Shown here one piece after another: positions 54,011 to 63,727 of a DNA stretch of 64,000 nt (position 1 is its first letter; the number at the start of each line of letters is the position of its first letter). This DNA comes from Pseudomonas fluorescens (GTDB lineage: Bacteria; Pseudomonadota; Gammaproteobacteria; Pseudomonadales; Pseudomonadaceae). The stretch spans positions 1 to 64,000 of the forward strand of contig NZ_JAGGOG010000021.1 in assembly GCF_018614655.1 (NCBI RefSeq), in the 5' to 3' direction. The notes under the pieces were generated by a model. It did no database searches and was not told the DNA's origin. It was given only the letters and a program-made list of their open reading frames with translations. Made by a program: the position numbers and the translations under genes.

Positions 54011-55014
54011 CCTGGTTCACCCCTGAAGTGATCGACGTGATCATCGCGGTCCTCAAGGCCATCGTGATCCTGTTGGCCGTGGTCGTGGCGGGCGCCCTGC
54101 TCAGCTTCGTCGAACGTCGCCTGCTGGGCTGGTGGCAGGACCGTTACGGTCCGAACCGCGTTGGCCCGTTCGGCATGTTCCAGATCGCCGCCGACATGCT
54201 GAAAATGTTCTTCAAGGAAGACTGGACCCCGCCGTTTGCCGACAAGGTGATCTTCACCCTGGCACCGGTCGTGGCCATGAGTGCCTTGCTGATTGCCTTT
54301 GCAATCATCCCGATCACCCCGACCTGGGGTGTGGCGGACCTGAACATCGGCTTGCTGTTCTTCTTTGCCATGGCCGGTCTGTCGGTCTACGCGGTGCTGT
54401 TCGCCGGTTGGGCCAGTAACAACAAGTTCGCCCTGCTGGGCAGCTTGCGGGCCTCGGCCCAGACCGTGTCCTACGAAGTGTTCATGGGCCTGGCGCTGAT
54501 GGGCATCGTGGTGCAGGTTGGCTCGTTCAACATGCGCGACATCGTCGAGTACCAGGCGCAGAACCTGTGGTTCATCATTCCGCAGTTCTTCGGCTTCTGT
54601 ACCTTCTTCATCGCTGGCGTGGCCGTGACTCACCGTCACCCCTTCGACCAACCGGAAGCGGAACAGGAACTGGCCGACGGTTACCACATTGAATACGCCG
54701 GCATGAAATGGGGCATGTTCTTCGTCGGTGAGTACATCGGCATCATCTTGATCTCGGCCCTGCTGGTCACGCTGTTCTTCGGTGGCTGGCACGGTCCGTT
54801 CGGCATCCTGCCGCAGTTGGCCTTCTTCTGGTTCTTCCTGAAGACCGCGTTCTTCATCATGTTGTTCATCCTGCTACGCGCTTCCATCCCGCGTCCACGG
54901 TATGACCAGGTGATGGATTTCAGCTGGAGATTCTGCCTGCCGCTGACCCTGATCAATTTGCTGGTGACTGCTGCCGTTGTGTTGTTGAACACGCCAGCAG
55001 GCGCGGTTCAGTGA
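54007..55014 (+). CDS. nuoH: NADH-quinone oxidoreductase subunit H
   Basis: 335 residues, eight membrane helices. RRLLGWWQDRYGPNRVGPFGMFQ (about 37-59) and DQPEAEQELADGYHIEYAGMKWGMFF (loop near 216-241) are the quinone-channel elements. Starts in an overlap with nuoG (ATGA). Confidence 0.97.
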   Translation: MTWFTPEVIDVIIAVLKAIVILLAVVVAGALLSFVERRLLGWWQDRYGPNRVGPFGMFQIAADMLKMFFKEDWTPPFADKVIFTLAPVVAMSALLIAFAIIPITPTWGVADLNIGLLFFFAMAGLSVYAVLFAGWASNNKFALLGSLRASAQTVSYEVFMGLALMGIVVQVGSFNMRDIVEYQAQNLWFIIPQFFGFCTFFIAGVAVTHRHPFDQPEAEQELADGYHIEYAGMKWGMFFVGEYIGIILISALLVTLFFGGWHGPFGILPQLAFFWFFLKTAFFIMLFILLRASIPRPRYDQVMDFSWRFCLPLTLINLLVTAAVVLLNTPAGAVQ

Positions 55015-55025
55015 GGATTTGACCC

Positions 55026-55574
55026 ATGTTCAAATATATTGGCGACATCGTTAAGGGTACCGGTACCCAGTTGCGAAGCCTGGTGATGATATTCGGTCAC
55101 GGCTTTCGCAAACGCGACACCCTGCAATACCCGGAAGAAGCGGTCTACCTGCCGCCGCGCTATCGCGGCCGTATCGTCCTGACCCGCGACCCCGACGGCG
55201 AAGAGCGCTGCGTAGCTTGCAACCTGTGCGCCGTGGCGTGCCCGGTGGGCTGCATCTCGCTGCAGAAAGCTGAAACCGAAGACGGTCGCTGGTACCCGGA
55301 CTTCTTCCGCATCAACTTCTCGCGCTGCATTTTCTGCGGCCTCTGCGAGGAAGCCTGCCCGACCACCGCGATCCAGCTGACACCGGATTTCGAAATGGCC
55401 GAGTTCAAACGTCAGGACCTGGTGTACGAGAAAGAAGATCTGTTGATCTCCGGTCCCGGTAAAAACCCTGATTACAACTTCTATCGTGTTGCAGGTATGG
55501 CCATTGCCGGTAAGCCAAAAGGCTCCGCGCAAAACGAAGCCGAGCCGATCAACGTGAAGAGCTTGCTGCCTTAA
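55026..55574 (+). CDS. nuoI: NADH-quinone oxidoreductase subunit I
   Basis: 182 residues, 8Fe ferredoxin with CVACNLCAVACPVGCI and CIFCGLCEEACPTTAI (clusters N6a and N6b) after an amphipathic N-terminus. Links NuoG to NuoB. Confidence 0.97.
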   Translation: MFKYIGDIVKGTGTQLRSLVMIFGHGFRKRDTLQYPEEAVYLPPRYRGRIVLTRDPDGEERCVACNLCAVACPVGCISLQKAETEDGRWYPDFFRINFSRCIFCGLCEEACPTTAIQLTPDFEMAEFKRQDLVYEKEDLLISGPGKNPDYNFYRVAGMAIAGKPKGSAQNEAEPINVKSLLP

Positions 55575-55583
55575 GGAAGAAAG

Positions 55584-56087
55584 ATGGAATTCGCTTTCTA
55601 TTTCGCATCGGGTATTGCAGTGGTGTCCACGCTTCGCGTGATCACCAACACGAACCCCGTGCACGCCCTGCTCTACCTGATCATTTCGTTGATCGCCGTG
55701 GCCATGACCTTCTTCAGCCTCGGCGCACCGTTCGTCGGTGTACTGGAAGTGATCGCCTACGCCGGCGCCATCATGGTGCTGTTCGTGTTCGTGGTGATGA
55801 TGCTCAACCTGGGGCCGGCTTCGGTCGCCCAGGAGCGCGTCTGGCTCAAGCCCGGCATCTGGCTCGGCCCGGTGATCCTGGCTGCCCTGCTGCTGGCTGA
55901 ACTGCTGTATGTGCTGTTCGCTCACCAGAGCGGCCACGCGATCGGCCACACCACCGTAGACGCCAAGGCCGTGGGCATCAGCCTGTTCGGTCCGTACCTG
56001 CTGGTGGTCGAACTGGCTTCGATGCTGCTGCTCGCTGCAGCCATCACCGCCTTCCACTTGGGCCGCAACGAAGCCAAGGAGCAATGA
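55584..56087 (+). CDS. nuoJ: NADH-quinone oxidoreductase subunit J
   Basis: 167 residues, five membrane helices. Conserved GAPFVGVLEVIAYAGAIMVLFVFVVMML (about 51-78, with the pi-bulge helix) is present. Membrane arm, next to NuoK and NuoA. Confidence 0.96.
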   Translation: MEFAFYFASGIAVVSTLRVITNTNPVHALLYLIISLIAVAMTFFSLGAPFVGVLEVIAYAGAIMVLFVFVVMMLNLGPASVAQERVWLKPGIWLGPVILAALLLAELLYVLFAHQSGHAIGHTTVDAKAVGISLFGPYLLVVELASMLLLAAAITAFHLGRNEAKEQ

Positions 56088-56089
56088 CG

Positions 56090-56398
56090 ATGCCTGCTAT
56101 CCCTTTGGAGCATGGTCTGGCGGTCGCCGGCATCCTGTTCTGCCTTGGCCTGGTCGGCCTGATGGTTCGCCGTAACATTCTGTTCGTGTTGATGAGCCTG
56201 GAAATCATGATGAACGCTGCTGCACTGGCGTTCATTGTGGCGGGTAGCCGTTGGGGCCAGCCGGATGGACAAGTCATGTTCATCCTGGTGATCAGCCTGG
56301 CAGCCGCCGAGGCCAGTATTGGCCTGGCGATCCTGCTGCAACTGTATCGTCGCTTCCACACGCTTGATATCGACGCTGCCAGTGAGATGCGCGGATGA
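56090..56398 (+). CDS. nuoK: NADH-quinone oxidoreductase subunit K
   Basis: 102 residues, three helices; conserved Glu residues lie in MSLEIMMNAAAL and AAAEASIGLAIL. The ATG at 56090 is preferred because AAGGAG is 8 bases upstream; the overlapping ATG at 56084 is too close. MrpC-like antiporter part. Confidence 0.95.
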   Translation: MPAIPLEHGLAVAGILFCLGLVGLMVRRNILFVLMSLEIMMNAAALAFIVAGSRWGQPDGQVMFILVISLAAAEASIGLAILLQLYRRFHTLDIDAASEMRG

Positions 56399-58248
56399 AC
56401 ATGATCTTTCTGACTTTCGTATTTCCCCTGATCGGTTTCCTGTTGCTGTCGTTCTCCCGTGGACGCTGGTCGGAAAACCTCTCGGCCCTGGTCGGCGTCG
56501 GTTCCATCGGCTTGTCGGCGATTGTCGCGGCTTATGTGATCTGGCAATTCAACGTCGCACCGCCCGAAGGTGGTCACTACACCCTGGTGCTGTGGCAATG
56601 GATGTCGGTGGAGGGCTTCAAGCCCAACTTCGCCCTATACGTCGACGGCCTGTCGATCACCATGCTCGGCGTGGTCGTCGGCGTGGGCTTCCTGATCCAC
56701 CTGTTCGCGTCCTGGTACATGCGCGGTGAAGCCGGTTACTCGCGCTTCTTCGCCTACACCAACCTGTTTATCGCCAGCATGCTGTTCCTGGTGCTGGGCG
56801 ATAACCTGTTGTTCCTGTACTTCGGCTGGGAAGGCGTGGGCCTGTGCTCGTACCTGTTGATCGGTTTCTACTACAGCAACCGCAACAACGGTAACGCGGC
56901 ACTCAAGGCCTTTATCGTCACCCGTATCGGCGACGTGTTCATGGCCATCGGTCTGTTCATCCTGTTCCAACAGGTGGGCACGCTGAACATCCAGGAACTG
57001 CTGGTGCTGGCACCGCAGAAATTCCAGGTCGGCGACTTCTGGATCACCCTGGCGACCCTAATGCTGCTGGGTGGCGCTGTCGGTAAATCCGCGCAACTGC
57101 CGCTGCAAACCTGGCTGGCAGATGCCATGGCCGGCCCTACCCCGGTTTCGGCACTGATCCACGCCGCAACCATGGTGACCGCTGGTGTCTACCTGATCGC
57201 CCGTACCCACGGCCTGTTCACCCTGGCACCGGAGATTCTGCATCTGGTTGGCCTGGTAGGTGGCGTGACCCTGGTACTGGCGGGCTTCGCGGCCCTGGTT
57301 CAGACCGACATCAAGCGCATCCTCGCCTACTCGACCATGAGCCAGATCGGCTACATGTTCCTGGCCCTGGGCGTTGGCGCCTGGGACGGCGCAATCTTCC
57401 ACCTGATGACCCACGCCTTCTTCAAGGCCCTGTTGTTCCTTGCGTCCGGTGCGGTGATTGTTGCCTGCCACCACGAGCAGAACATCTTCAAGATGGGTGG
57501 CCTGTGGAAGAAACTGCCGTTGGCCTACGCCAGCTTCATCGTCGGCGGTGCGGCACTGTCTGCCTTGCCACTGGTGACCGCAGGTTTCTACTCCAAGGAC
57601 GAGATCCTCTGGGAAGCCTTTGCCAGCGGCAACCAGGGTCTGCTGTACGCGGGTCTGGTAGGTGCATTCATGACCTCGCTGTACACCTTCCGCCTGATCT
57701 TCATCACGTTCCACGGTGAAGCCAAGACCGAAGCCCATGCAGGCCACGGCATTTCCCACTGGCTGCCACTGTCGGTGCTGATCATCCTGTCGACCTTTGT
57801 CGGCGCCCTGATCACCCCGCCACTGGCCGGTGTACTGCCACAAAGCGTCGGCCATGCCGGCGGCGACGCCAAGCACAGCCTGGAAATCGCCTCGGGCGCC
57901 ATCGCCATCGCGGGCATCCTGCTGGCGGCCCTGCTGTTCCTCGGCAAGCGCCGCTTCGTCACCGCCATTGCCAACAGTGGCATTGGCCGCTTCCTTTCGG
58001 CCTGGTGGTTCGCTGCCTGGGGCTTCGACTGGATCTACGACAAACTGTTCGTCAAGCCTTACCTTGCGATCAGCCACGTTCTGCGCAAAGACCCGCTCGA
58101 CCAGACCATCGGTTTGATCCCGCGTGCCGCCAAGGCCGGTCACACCGCCCTGAGCCGCAGCGAGACTGGCCAATTGCGTTGGTATGCGGCTTCCATGGCG
58201 GCCGGTGCCGTGCTGGTGATCGGCGCCATCGTCGTGGTAGCGGTCTGA
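56395..58248 (+). CDS. nuoL: NADH-quinone oxidoreductase subunit L
   Basis: 617 residues, antiporter-like subunit with about 15 helices plus the lateral helix. GWEGVGLCSYLLIGFYY (Glu about 144), GKSAQLPLQTWLADAMAGPTPVSALIHAATMVTAGVYL (about 223-260) and KRILAYSTMSQIGYMFLALG are family hallmarks. Distal proton pump. Confidence 0.97.
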   Translation: MNMIFLTFVFPLIGFLLLSFSRGRWSENLSALVGVGSIGLSAIVAAYVIWQFNVAPPEGGHYTLVLWQWMSVEGFKPNFALYVDGLSITMLGVVVGVGFLIHLFASWYMRGEAGYSRFFAYTNLFIASMLFLVLGDNLLFLYFGWEGVGLCSYLLIGFYYSNRNNGNAALKAFIVTRIGDVFMAIGLFILFQQVGTLNIQELLVLAPQKFQVGDFWITLATLMLLGGAVGKSAQLPLQTWLADAMAGPTPVSALIHAATMVTAGVYLIARTHGLFTLAPEILHLVGLVGGVTLVLAGFAALVQTDIKRILAYSTMSQIGYMFLALGVGAWDGAIFHLMTHAFFKALLFLASGAVIVACHHEQNIFKMGGLWKKLPLAYASFIVGGAALSALPLVTAGFYSKDEILWEAFASGNQGLLYAGLVGAFMTSLYTFRLIFITFHGEAKTEAHAGHGISHWLPLSVLIILSTFVGALITPPLAGVLPQSVGHAGGDAKHSLEIASGAIAIAGILLAALLFLGKRRFVTAIANSGIGRFLSAWWFAAWGFDWIYDKLFVKPYLAISHVLRKDPLDQTIGLIPRAAKAGHTALSRSETGQLRWYAASMAAGAVLVIGAIVVVAV

Positions 58249-58288
58249 CTATGTACATTGCGAACTTGCGAAAGGAAACGAGCCCGTC

Positions 58289-59821
58289 ATGATTCTGCCC
58301 TGGCTAATCCTGATCCCTTTTATCGGCGGCCTGCTCTGCTGGATGGGCGAGCGCTTCGGCGCTACCCTGCCCCGCTGGATTGCGTTGCTGACCATGTCCC
58401 TGGAACTCGCACTCGGCCTCTGGCTGTGGGCCCATGGCGACTATTCATTTGCTCCGGCACCGGGTGCCGATCCAACCTTCGCGCTTGAATTCAAGCACGT
58501 CTGGATCCAGCGCTTCGGCATCAACGTGCACCTGGCCCTCGACGGCCTGTCACTGTTGATGATCCTGCTGACCGGCTTGCTGGGTATCCTCTCGGTACTC
58601 TGCTCCTGGAAAGAGATTCAGCGTCACGTGGGCTTCTTCCACCTGAACCTGATGTGGATCCTGGGCGGTGTTGTCGGCGTGTTCCTTGCGCTGGACCTGT
58701 TCATGTTCTTCTTCTTCTGGGAAATGATGCTGGTGCCGATGTACTTCCTCATCGCGCTCTGGGGTCACAGTTCTTCGGACGGCAAGAAAACCCGGATCTA
58801 CGCGGCGACCAAGTTCTTCATCTTCACCCAGGCTTCCGGCCTGATCATGTTGGTGGCGATCCTGGGTCTGGTACTGGTCAACTTCAACAGCACGGGCGTG
58901 ATTACGTTCAACTACGCCGACCTGTTGAAAACCAAGATGTCCCTGACCACCGAGTACATCCTGATGCTGGGCTTCTTCATCGCGTTCGCGGTGAAGCTGC
59001 CGGTGGTGCCGTTTCACTCCTGGCTGCCTGATGCTCACGCCCAGGCGCCGACTGCGGGCTCCGTGGACCTGGCGGGTATCCTGCTGAAGACCGCTGCATA
59101 TGGTCTGCTGCGTTTCGCCCTGCCGCTGTTCCCGAATGCCTCGGCCGAGTTTGCGCCGATCGCCATGACCCTCGGTCTGATCGGGATCTTCTACGGTGCG
59201 TTCCTGGCGTTCGCCCAGACCGACATCAAGCGTCTGATTGCCTTCTCGTCCGTTTCCCACATGGGCTTCGTACTGATCGGCATCTATTCCGGCAGCCAAC
59301 TGGCGCTGCAAGGCGCAGTGATCCAGATGTTGGCTCACGGTGTTTCGGCAGCCGCACTGTTTATCCTCAGTGGTCAGTTGTACGAACGTCTGCACACCCG
59401 TGACATGCGTGAGATGGGTGGCGTGTGGTCGCGTATCGCTTACCTGCCGGCCATCAGCCTGTTCTTCGCCGCCGCATCCCTGGGCTTGCCGGGTACCGGT
59501 AACTTCATCGGCGAGTTCCTGATCCTGATGGGAGCCTTCGTACAGACGCCTTGGATCAGCGCAATTGCTACCTCTGGCCTGGTGTTCGGCTCGGTCTACT
59601 CGCTGATCATGATTCACCGTGCCTACTTCGGTCCGGCCAAGTCGGACACCGTGCTGCACGGCATGGATGCTCGCGAACTGATCATGGTGCTCGGCCTTGC
59701 GGTGTTGCTGATCTACATCGGCGTTTACCCGCAACCGTTCCTGGATACTTCTGCCGCAACGATGCATGGCGTGCAGCAATGGTTCAGCACCGCCTTCACT
59801 CAACTCGCTTCGGCCCGGTAA
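58289..59821 (+). CDS. nuoM: NADH-quinone oxidoreductase subunit M
   Basis: 510 residues. FFFFWEMMLVPMYFLIALWG (Glu about 144), VKLPVVPFHSWLPDAHAQAPTAGSVDLAGILLKTAAYGLLRF and DIKRLIAFSSVSHMGFVL identify the second antiporter-like pump. A 40-base gap follows nuoL. Confidence 0.97.
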   Translation: MILPWLILIPFIGGLLCWMGERFGATLPRWIALLTMSLELALGLWLWAHGDYSFAPAPGADPTFALEFKHVWIQRFGINVHLALDGLSLLMILLTGLLGILSVLCSWKEIQRHVGFFHLNLMWILGGVVGVFLALDLFMFFFFWEMMLVPMYFLIALWGHSSSDGKKTRIYAATKFFIFTQASGLIMLVAILGLVLVNFNSTGVITFNYADLLKTKMSLTTEYILMLGFFIAFAVKLPVVPFHSWLPDAHAQAPTAGSVDLAGILLKTAAYGLLRFALPLFPNASAEFAPIAMTLGLIGIFYGAFLAFAQTDIKRLIAFSSVSHMGFVLIGIYSGSQLALQGAVIQMLAHGVSAAALFILSGQLYERLHTRDMREMGGVWSRIAYLPAISLFFAAASLGLPGTGNFIGEFLILMGAFVQTPWISAIATSGLVFGSVYSLIMIHRAYFGPAKSDTVLHGMDARELIMVLGLAVLLIYIGVYPQPFLDTSAATMHGVQQWFSTAFTQLASAR

Positions 59822-59828
59822 GAGCGCT

Positions 59829-61292
59829 ATGGAATTCACGATCCAACACTTTATCGCGCTTGCGCCGCTGCTGATCTCCAGCCTCACCGTTGTGGTGGTG
59901 ATGCTGGCGATCGCATGGCGCCGCAACCACTCACAGACCTTCCTGATTTCCGTGGCAGGCCTGAACCTGGCCTTGCTGTCGATTATCCCGGCACTCAAGG
60001 TCGCACCGCTGGCGGTCACTCCGCTGTTGATGGTCGATGATTTCGCGCTGCTGTATATCGCGCTGATCCTCGTCGCCACCCTCGCCTGTGTCACCCTCGC
60101 CCACGCCTACCTCGGCGAAGGCGGCACCGGTTACCCCGGCAACAAGGAAGAGCTGTACCTGTTGATCCTGCTGGCGGCTACCGGCGGTATCGTATTGGTC
60201 AGCGCGCAGCACCTGGCCGGCTTGTTCATCGGCCTGGAACTGCTGTCGATCCCGGTCTACGGCCTGGTGGCTTATGCCTTCTTCAACAAGCGCTCCCTGG
60301 AAGCCGGCATCAAGTACATGGTGCTGTCGGCGGCCGGTTCCGCGTTCCTGTTGTTCGGTATGGCCCTGCTGTACGCAGAAGCCGGCAGCCTTAGCTTCAG
60401 CGGTATCGGTCACGCCCTGACAGCTTCCGGCAGCCCTGCGCCACTCGCCCAACTGGGCCTGGCCATGATGCTGATCGGCCTGGCGTTCAAGCTGTCGCTG
60501 GTGCCGTTCCACCTGTGGACCCCGGACGTGTACGAAGGCGCCCCGGCGCCGGTGGCCGCGTTCCTGGCTACCGCTTCGAAAGTCGCCGTGTTTGCCGTCA
60601 TGGTGCGTCTGTTCCAGATCTCCCCTGCGGCCAACACCGGTGTACTCAGCAACGTACTGACCATCATCGCCATCGCCTCGATCCTGTTCGGTAACCTGCT
60701 GGCGCTGACCCAGAACAACCTCAAGCGTCTGCTGGGTTATTCATCCATCGCCCACTTCGGTTACCTGTTGATCGCCCTGGTGGCGAGCAAAGGTCTGGCG
60801 ATGGAAGCCATCGGCGTGTACTTGGTCACTTACGTGATCACCAGCCTTGGCGCGTTCGGCGTGATCACGCTGATGTCCTCGCCTTACAAAGGCCGTGACG
60901 CCGATGCCTTGTACGAATACCGCGGCCTGTTCTGGCGTCGTCCGTACCTGACCGCCGTGCTGACCGTGATGATGCTGTCCCTGGCCGGTATCCCGCTGAC
61001 CGCCGGCTTCATCGGCAAGTTCTACATTGTGGCTACCGGCGTTGAAGCTCACGAATGGTGGCTCGTCGCGTCCCTGGTGTTGGGTAGCGCCATTGGCGTC
61101 TTCTACTACCTGCGCGTGATGGTGACCCTGTACCTGATCGAGCCAAACCTGCGCCGTGTGGACGCCGAGCTGCACTGGGAACAGAAAGCGGGCGGCGTGA
61201 TGCTGCTGGCAATCGCCCTGCTGGCGTTCTTCCTGGGCGTCTACCCACAACCGTTGCTCACCCTGGTGCAGCATGCGGTGATGGCGGGTTGA
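59829..61292 (+). CDS. nuoN: NADH-quinone oxidoreductase subunit N
   Basis: 487 residues from the ATG at 59829 (MEFTIQHFIALAPLL), close to the family length; longer in-frame versions start inside nuoM. GLELLSIPVYGLVAYAFF (catalytic Glu), KLSLVPFHLWTPDVYEGAPAPVAAFLATASKVAVFAV and NLKRLLGYSSIAHFGYLLIAL are family features. Last gene of the operon. Confidence 0.97.
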   Translation: MEFTIQHFIALAPLLISSLTVVVVMLAIAWRRNHSQTFLISVAGLNLALLSIIPALKVAPLAVTPLLMVDDFALLYIALILVATLACVTLAHAYLGEGGTGYPGNKEELYLLILLAATGGIVLVSAQHLAGLFIGLELLSIPVYGLVAYAFFNKRSLEAGIKYMVLSAAGSAFLLFGMALLYAEAGSLSFSGIGHALTASGSPAPLAQLGLAMMLIGLAFKLSLVPFHLWTPDVYEGAPAPVAAFLATASKVAVFAVMVRLFQISPAANTGVLSNVLTIIAIASILFGNLLALTQNNLKRLLGYSSIAHFGYLLIALVASKGLAMEAIGVYLVTYVITSLGAFGVITLMSSPYKGRDADALYEYRGLFWRRPYLTAVLTVMMLSLAGIPLTAGFIGKFYIVATGVEAHEWWLVASLVLGSAIGVFYYLRVMVTLYLIEPNLRRVDAELHWEQKAGGVMLLAIALLAFFLGVYPQPLLTLVQHAVMAG

Positions 61293-61315
61293 TCGCTTAG
61301 CAGCAAGCAGTAAAT

Positions 61316-61341
61316 AAAACGGCACCTTCGGGTGCCGTTTT
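61316..61341 (+). terminator. Terminator of the nuo operon
   Basis: AAAACGGCACC, TTCG tetraloop, GGTGCCGTTTT. Confidence 0.92.
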
Positions 61342-61379
61342 GTGTTTCTGGGGAAGAGATGTGTGGTGCCACTTCTACC

Positions 61380-61591
61380 GCCATCGCGGCATGGGTATCT
61401 ACACATTTCTTGCTCCCCTGAAACCCTGTAGCCGCTGCCGAGGCACGAGGCTGCGATGCGGTCCGCAGGACCGCCCCGGGGGCCGCTTCGCTGCCCATCG
61501 CAGCCTCGTGCCTCGGCAGCGGCTACAGGTTTTTCGCAGGACTCAAAAGATGTGTAGATACCTATGACCATCGCGGGCTTTCCCGCGATGG
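61380..61591. repeat. Nested REP-type palindrome
   Basis: An inner perfect 33-base inverted repeat (61426-61458 with 61496-61528; core GCCGCTGCCGAGGCACGAGG) lies inside an outer inverted repeat (GGTATCTACACAT at 61394-61406 with its complement at 61550-61562) whose outer ends carry CCATCGCGG/CCCGCGATGG. The right outer arm also contains a full hairpin (61568-61591) that the left arm lacks. It reads like one REPIN inserted into another. Confidence 0.8.
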
Positions 61592-61609
61592 CGATAATCT
61601 AAACACCAC

Positions 61610-61640
61610 AAAAAACGGCACCTTCACGGAGCCGTTTTTT
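61610..61640 (-). terminator. Terminator of the glycerol ABC operon
   Basis: AAAAAACGGC, loop, GCCGTTTTTT; ends the minus-strand solute-binding gene. Confidence 0.85.
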
Positions 61641-61656
61641 ATCACGGCCCTACTCC

Positions 61657-63399
61657 TTACTTACGCGCCGCCTCCCACGACTTGAGCAAGTCGTTGTAGC
61701 TGACCGTTTCGCCCTTGGGCTTCTCGTTCGCCAACTTCGGCTTCGGTGCCCCTGGCTGATCAAACCAGTATTGTGCATCCCGCTCCGGATTCATCTTCGG
61801 ACCGCAAACAGGCTGCACCTTGGAGCGCTCCAGGCGCGTCATGATGGCATCCTGATCCTTGGCCAAACCGTCCAGCGCCTGCTGCGGAGTCTTCTCGCCG
61901 CTGGCGGCTTCCGAGATGTGGCTCCACCACAGTTGCGCCAGGCGTGGATAGTCCGGCACGTTGGTCCCGGTCGGCGTCCATTGCACCCGCGCCGGGCTGC
62001 GATAGAACTCCACCAACCCGCCGAGTTTCGGTGCCAGGTCGGTCATGGCCTGGGAGTTGATGTCGGATTCGCGGATCGGTGTCAGGCCAACAATGGTTTT
62101 CTTCAGCGATACGGTTTTCGAGGTCACGAACTGCGCATAGAGCCAGGCCGCGAGTTTTTGCTTCTCCGGCGTGGATTTGAGGAACGTCCAGGAACCCACG
62201 TCCTGATACCCCAGTTTCATGCCCTCCTCCCAGTACGGCCCACGCGGCGACGGCGCCATGCGCCATTTCGGTGTGCCGTCGGCATTCATCACTGGCAGGC
62301 CGGGTTTGGTCATGTCAGCAGTAAAGGCGGTGTACCAGAAGATCTGCTGGGCGATATTGCCCTGGGACGGCACCGGGCCGGATTCGGAGAAGGTCATGCC
62401 CGCCGCTTCCGGTGGCGCATAGGCCCGCAGCCAGTCGACATACTTCTGCGTGGCAAACACTGCCGCCGGGCCGTTGGTGTCGCCACCACGGGTCACGCTG
62501 GAGCCCACCGGGTGGCAATCCTCGACGCGAATGCCCCACTCGTCCACCGGCAAGCCATTAGGTAGGCCCTTGTCGCCACCACCGGCCATGGAGAACCAGG
62601 CATCGGTGAAACGCCAACCCAGGGACGGGTCTTTCTTGCCGTAGTCCATGTGCCCGTAGACGCGCTTGCCGTCGATCTCCTTGACGTCTTCGCTGAAGAA
62701 CTTGGCAATGTCTTCATAGGCCGACCAGTTCACCGGCACGCCCAGGTCGTAGCCGTACTTTTCCTTGAACTTGGCTTTCAGGTCCGGCCGTTCGAACCAG
62801 TCGGCGCGGAACCAGTACAGATTGGCGAACTGCTGGTCGGGCAATTGATAGATCTTGCCGTCTGGCGCTGTCGTGAACGAGATACCAATGAAATCCTTGA
62901 TATCCAGAGTCGGCGACGTGAAGTCTTTACCTTCATTGGCCATCAGGTCGGTGATGGATGCGGTCTTGCCATAGCGAAAGTGCGTGCCGATCAGGTCCGA
63001 GTCGTTGACCCAGCCGTCATAGATATTCTTGTCGGATTGCATCTGGGTCTGCAGTTTTTCCACCACGTCGCCTTCCTGCAGCAGGTCGTGGGTCAGCTTG
63101 ATCCCGGTGATTTCACTGAAGGCCTTGGCCAGCACCTTGGACTCGTACTCGTGGGTGGTGAGGGTTTCCGACACCACGTTGATCTTCATCCCACGAAACG
63201 GCTCGGACGCCTTGATAAACCACTTCAACTCGTCGAGTTGCTGGGCTTGGGTAAGGGTCGACGGCTTGAACTCGCTGCCGATCCATTTTTTCGCGGCGTC
63301 CTCGTAAGCATCGGCCCAGGCCGTGGCGCTCAGGCCGCTGAGGGCCAGTACGGCGGCCAATGAAATGCTATGTCGCAGCTTATTGTTTTTATCGAACAT
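61657..63399 (-). CDS. glpV: ABC importer solute-binding protein, glycerol type (GlpV-like)
   Basis: 580 residues, unusually long for a binding protein, with a Sec signal (MFDKNNKLRHSISLAAVLALSGLSATAWA). The mature part is a type 1/MalE-like solute-binding fold: KINVVSETLTTHEYESKVLAKAFSEITGI (about 71-99), GKIYQLPDQQFANLYWFRADWF. Its length and its neighbours match rhizobial GlpV, which binds glycerol. AGGAGG precedes the ATG. Last gene of the operon. Confidence 0.85.
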   Translation of the reverse strand: MFDKNNKLRHSISLAAVLALSGLSATAWADAYEDAAKKWIGSEFKPSTLTQAQQLDELKWFIKASEPFRGMKINVVSETLTTHEYESKVLAKAFSEITGIKLTHDLLQEGDVVEKLQTQMQSDKNIYDGWVNDSDLIGTHFRYGKTASITDLMANEGKDFTSPTLDIKDFIGISFTTAPDGKIYQLPDQQFANLYWFRADWFERPDLKAKFKEKYGYDLGVPVNWSAYEDIAKFFSEDVKEIDGKRVYGHMDYGKKDPSLGWRFTDAWFSMAGGGDKGLPNGLPVDEWGIRVEDCHPVGSSVTRGGDTNGPAAVFATQKYVDWLRAYAPPEAAGMTFSESGPVPSQGNIAQQIFWYTAFTADMTKPGLPVMNADGTPKWRMAPSPRGPYWEEGMKLGYQDVGSWTFLKSTPEKQKLAAWLYAQFVTSKTVSLKKTIVGLTPIRESDINSQAMTDLAPKLGGLVEFYRSPARVQWTPTGTNVPDYPRLAQLWWSHISEAASGEKTPQQALDGLAKDQDAIMTRLERSKVQPVCGPKMNPERDAQYWFDQPGAPKPKLANEKPKGETVSYNDLLKSWEAARK

Positions 63400-63444
63400 A
63401 GAGACCTCCTGGTTAAGTTCAGATGGGGATGCCAGACCCGGCCA

Positions 63445-63720
63445 CTAGCCCCAACGCATCACAGACAACAGCCACACCACAGACAGCGCGGACGCCACCC
63501 AGATGCTCCAGCCAGTCACGCCAATCACCAGTAAATGCAGGTAGGCGCTTCCGAGAAGACCGATAAACAAGCGATCACCACGAGTGGTGCTGATCGGTAA
63601 AAAACCGCGCCGGGGAATACTCGGTGAACGCAGTTCCCAAGTGGTCATGCCCGTGAGCAACAGGGCAATGGCAACAAAAAACAGCGCAGTCGGGGTGGTC
63701 CAGGCCATCCATTCCATCAT
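63445..63720 (-). CDS. glpU: DUF2160 small membrane protein (GlpU-like)
   Basis: 91 residues with three helices (about 10-25, 49-66, 69-88), the DUF2160 family found in glpSTPQUV-type glycerol transporter operons between the permease and binding-protein genes. The start is at 63720 or one codon later (tandem ATG), with GAGGAG upstream. Molecular role unknown; probably an accessory transporter subunit. Confidence 0.83.
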   Translation of the reverse strand: MMEWMAWTTPTALFFVAIALLLTGMTTWELRSPSIPRRGFLPISTTRGDRLFIGLLGSAYLHLLVIGVTGWSIWVASALSVVWLLSVMRWG

Positions 63721-63727
63721 CGACTCC

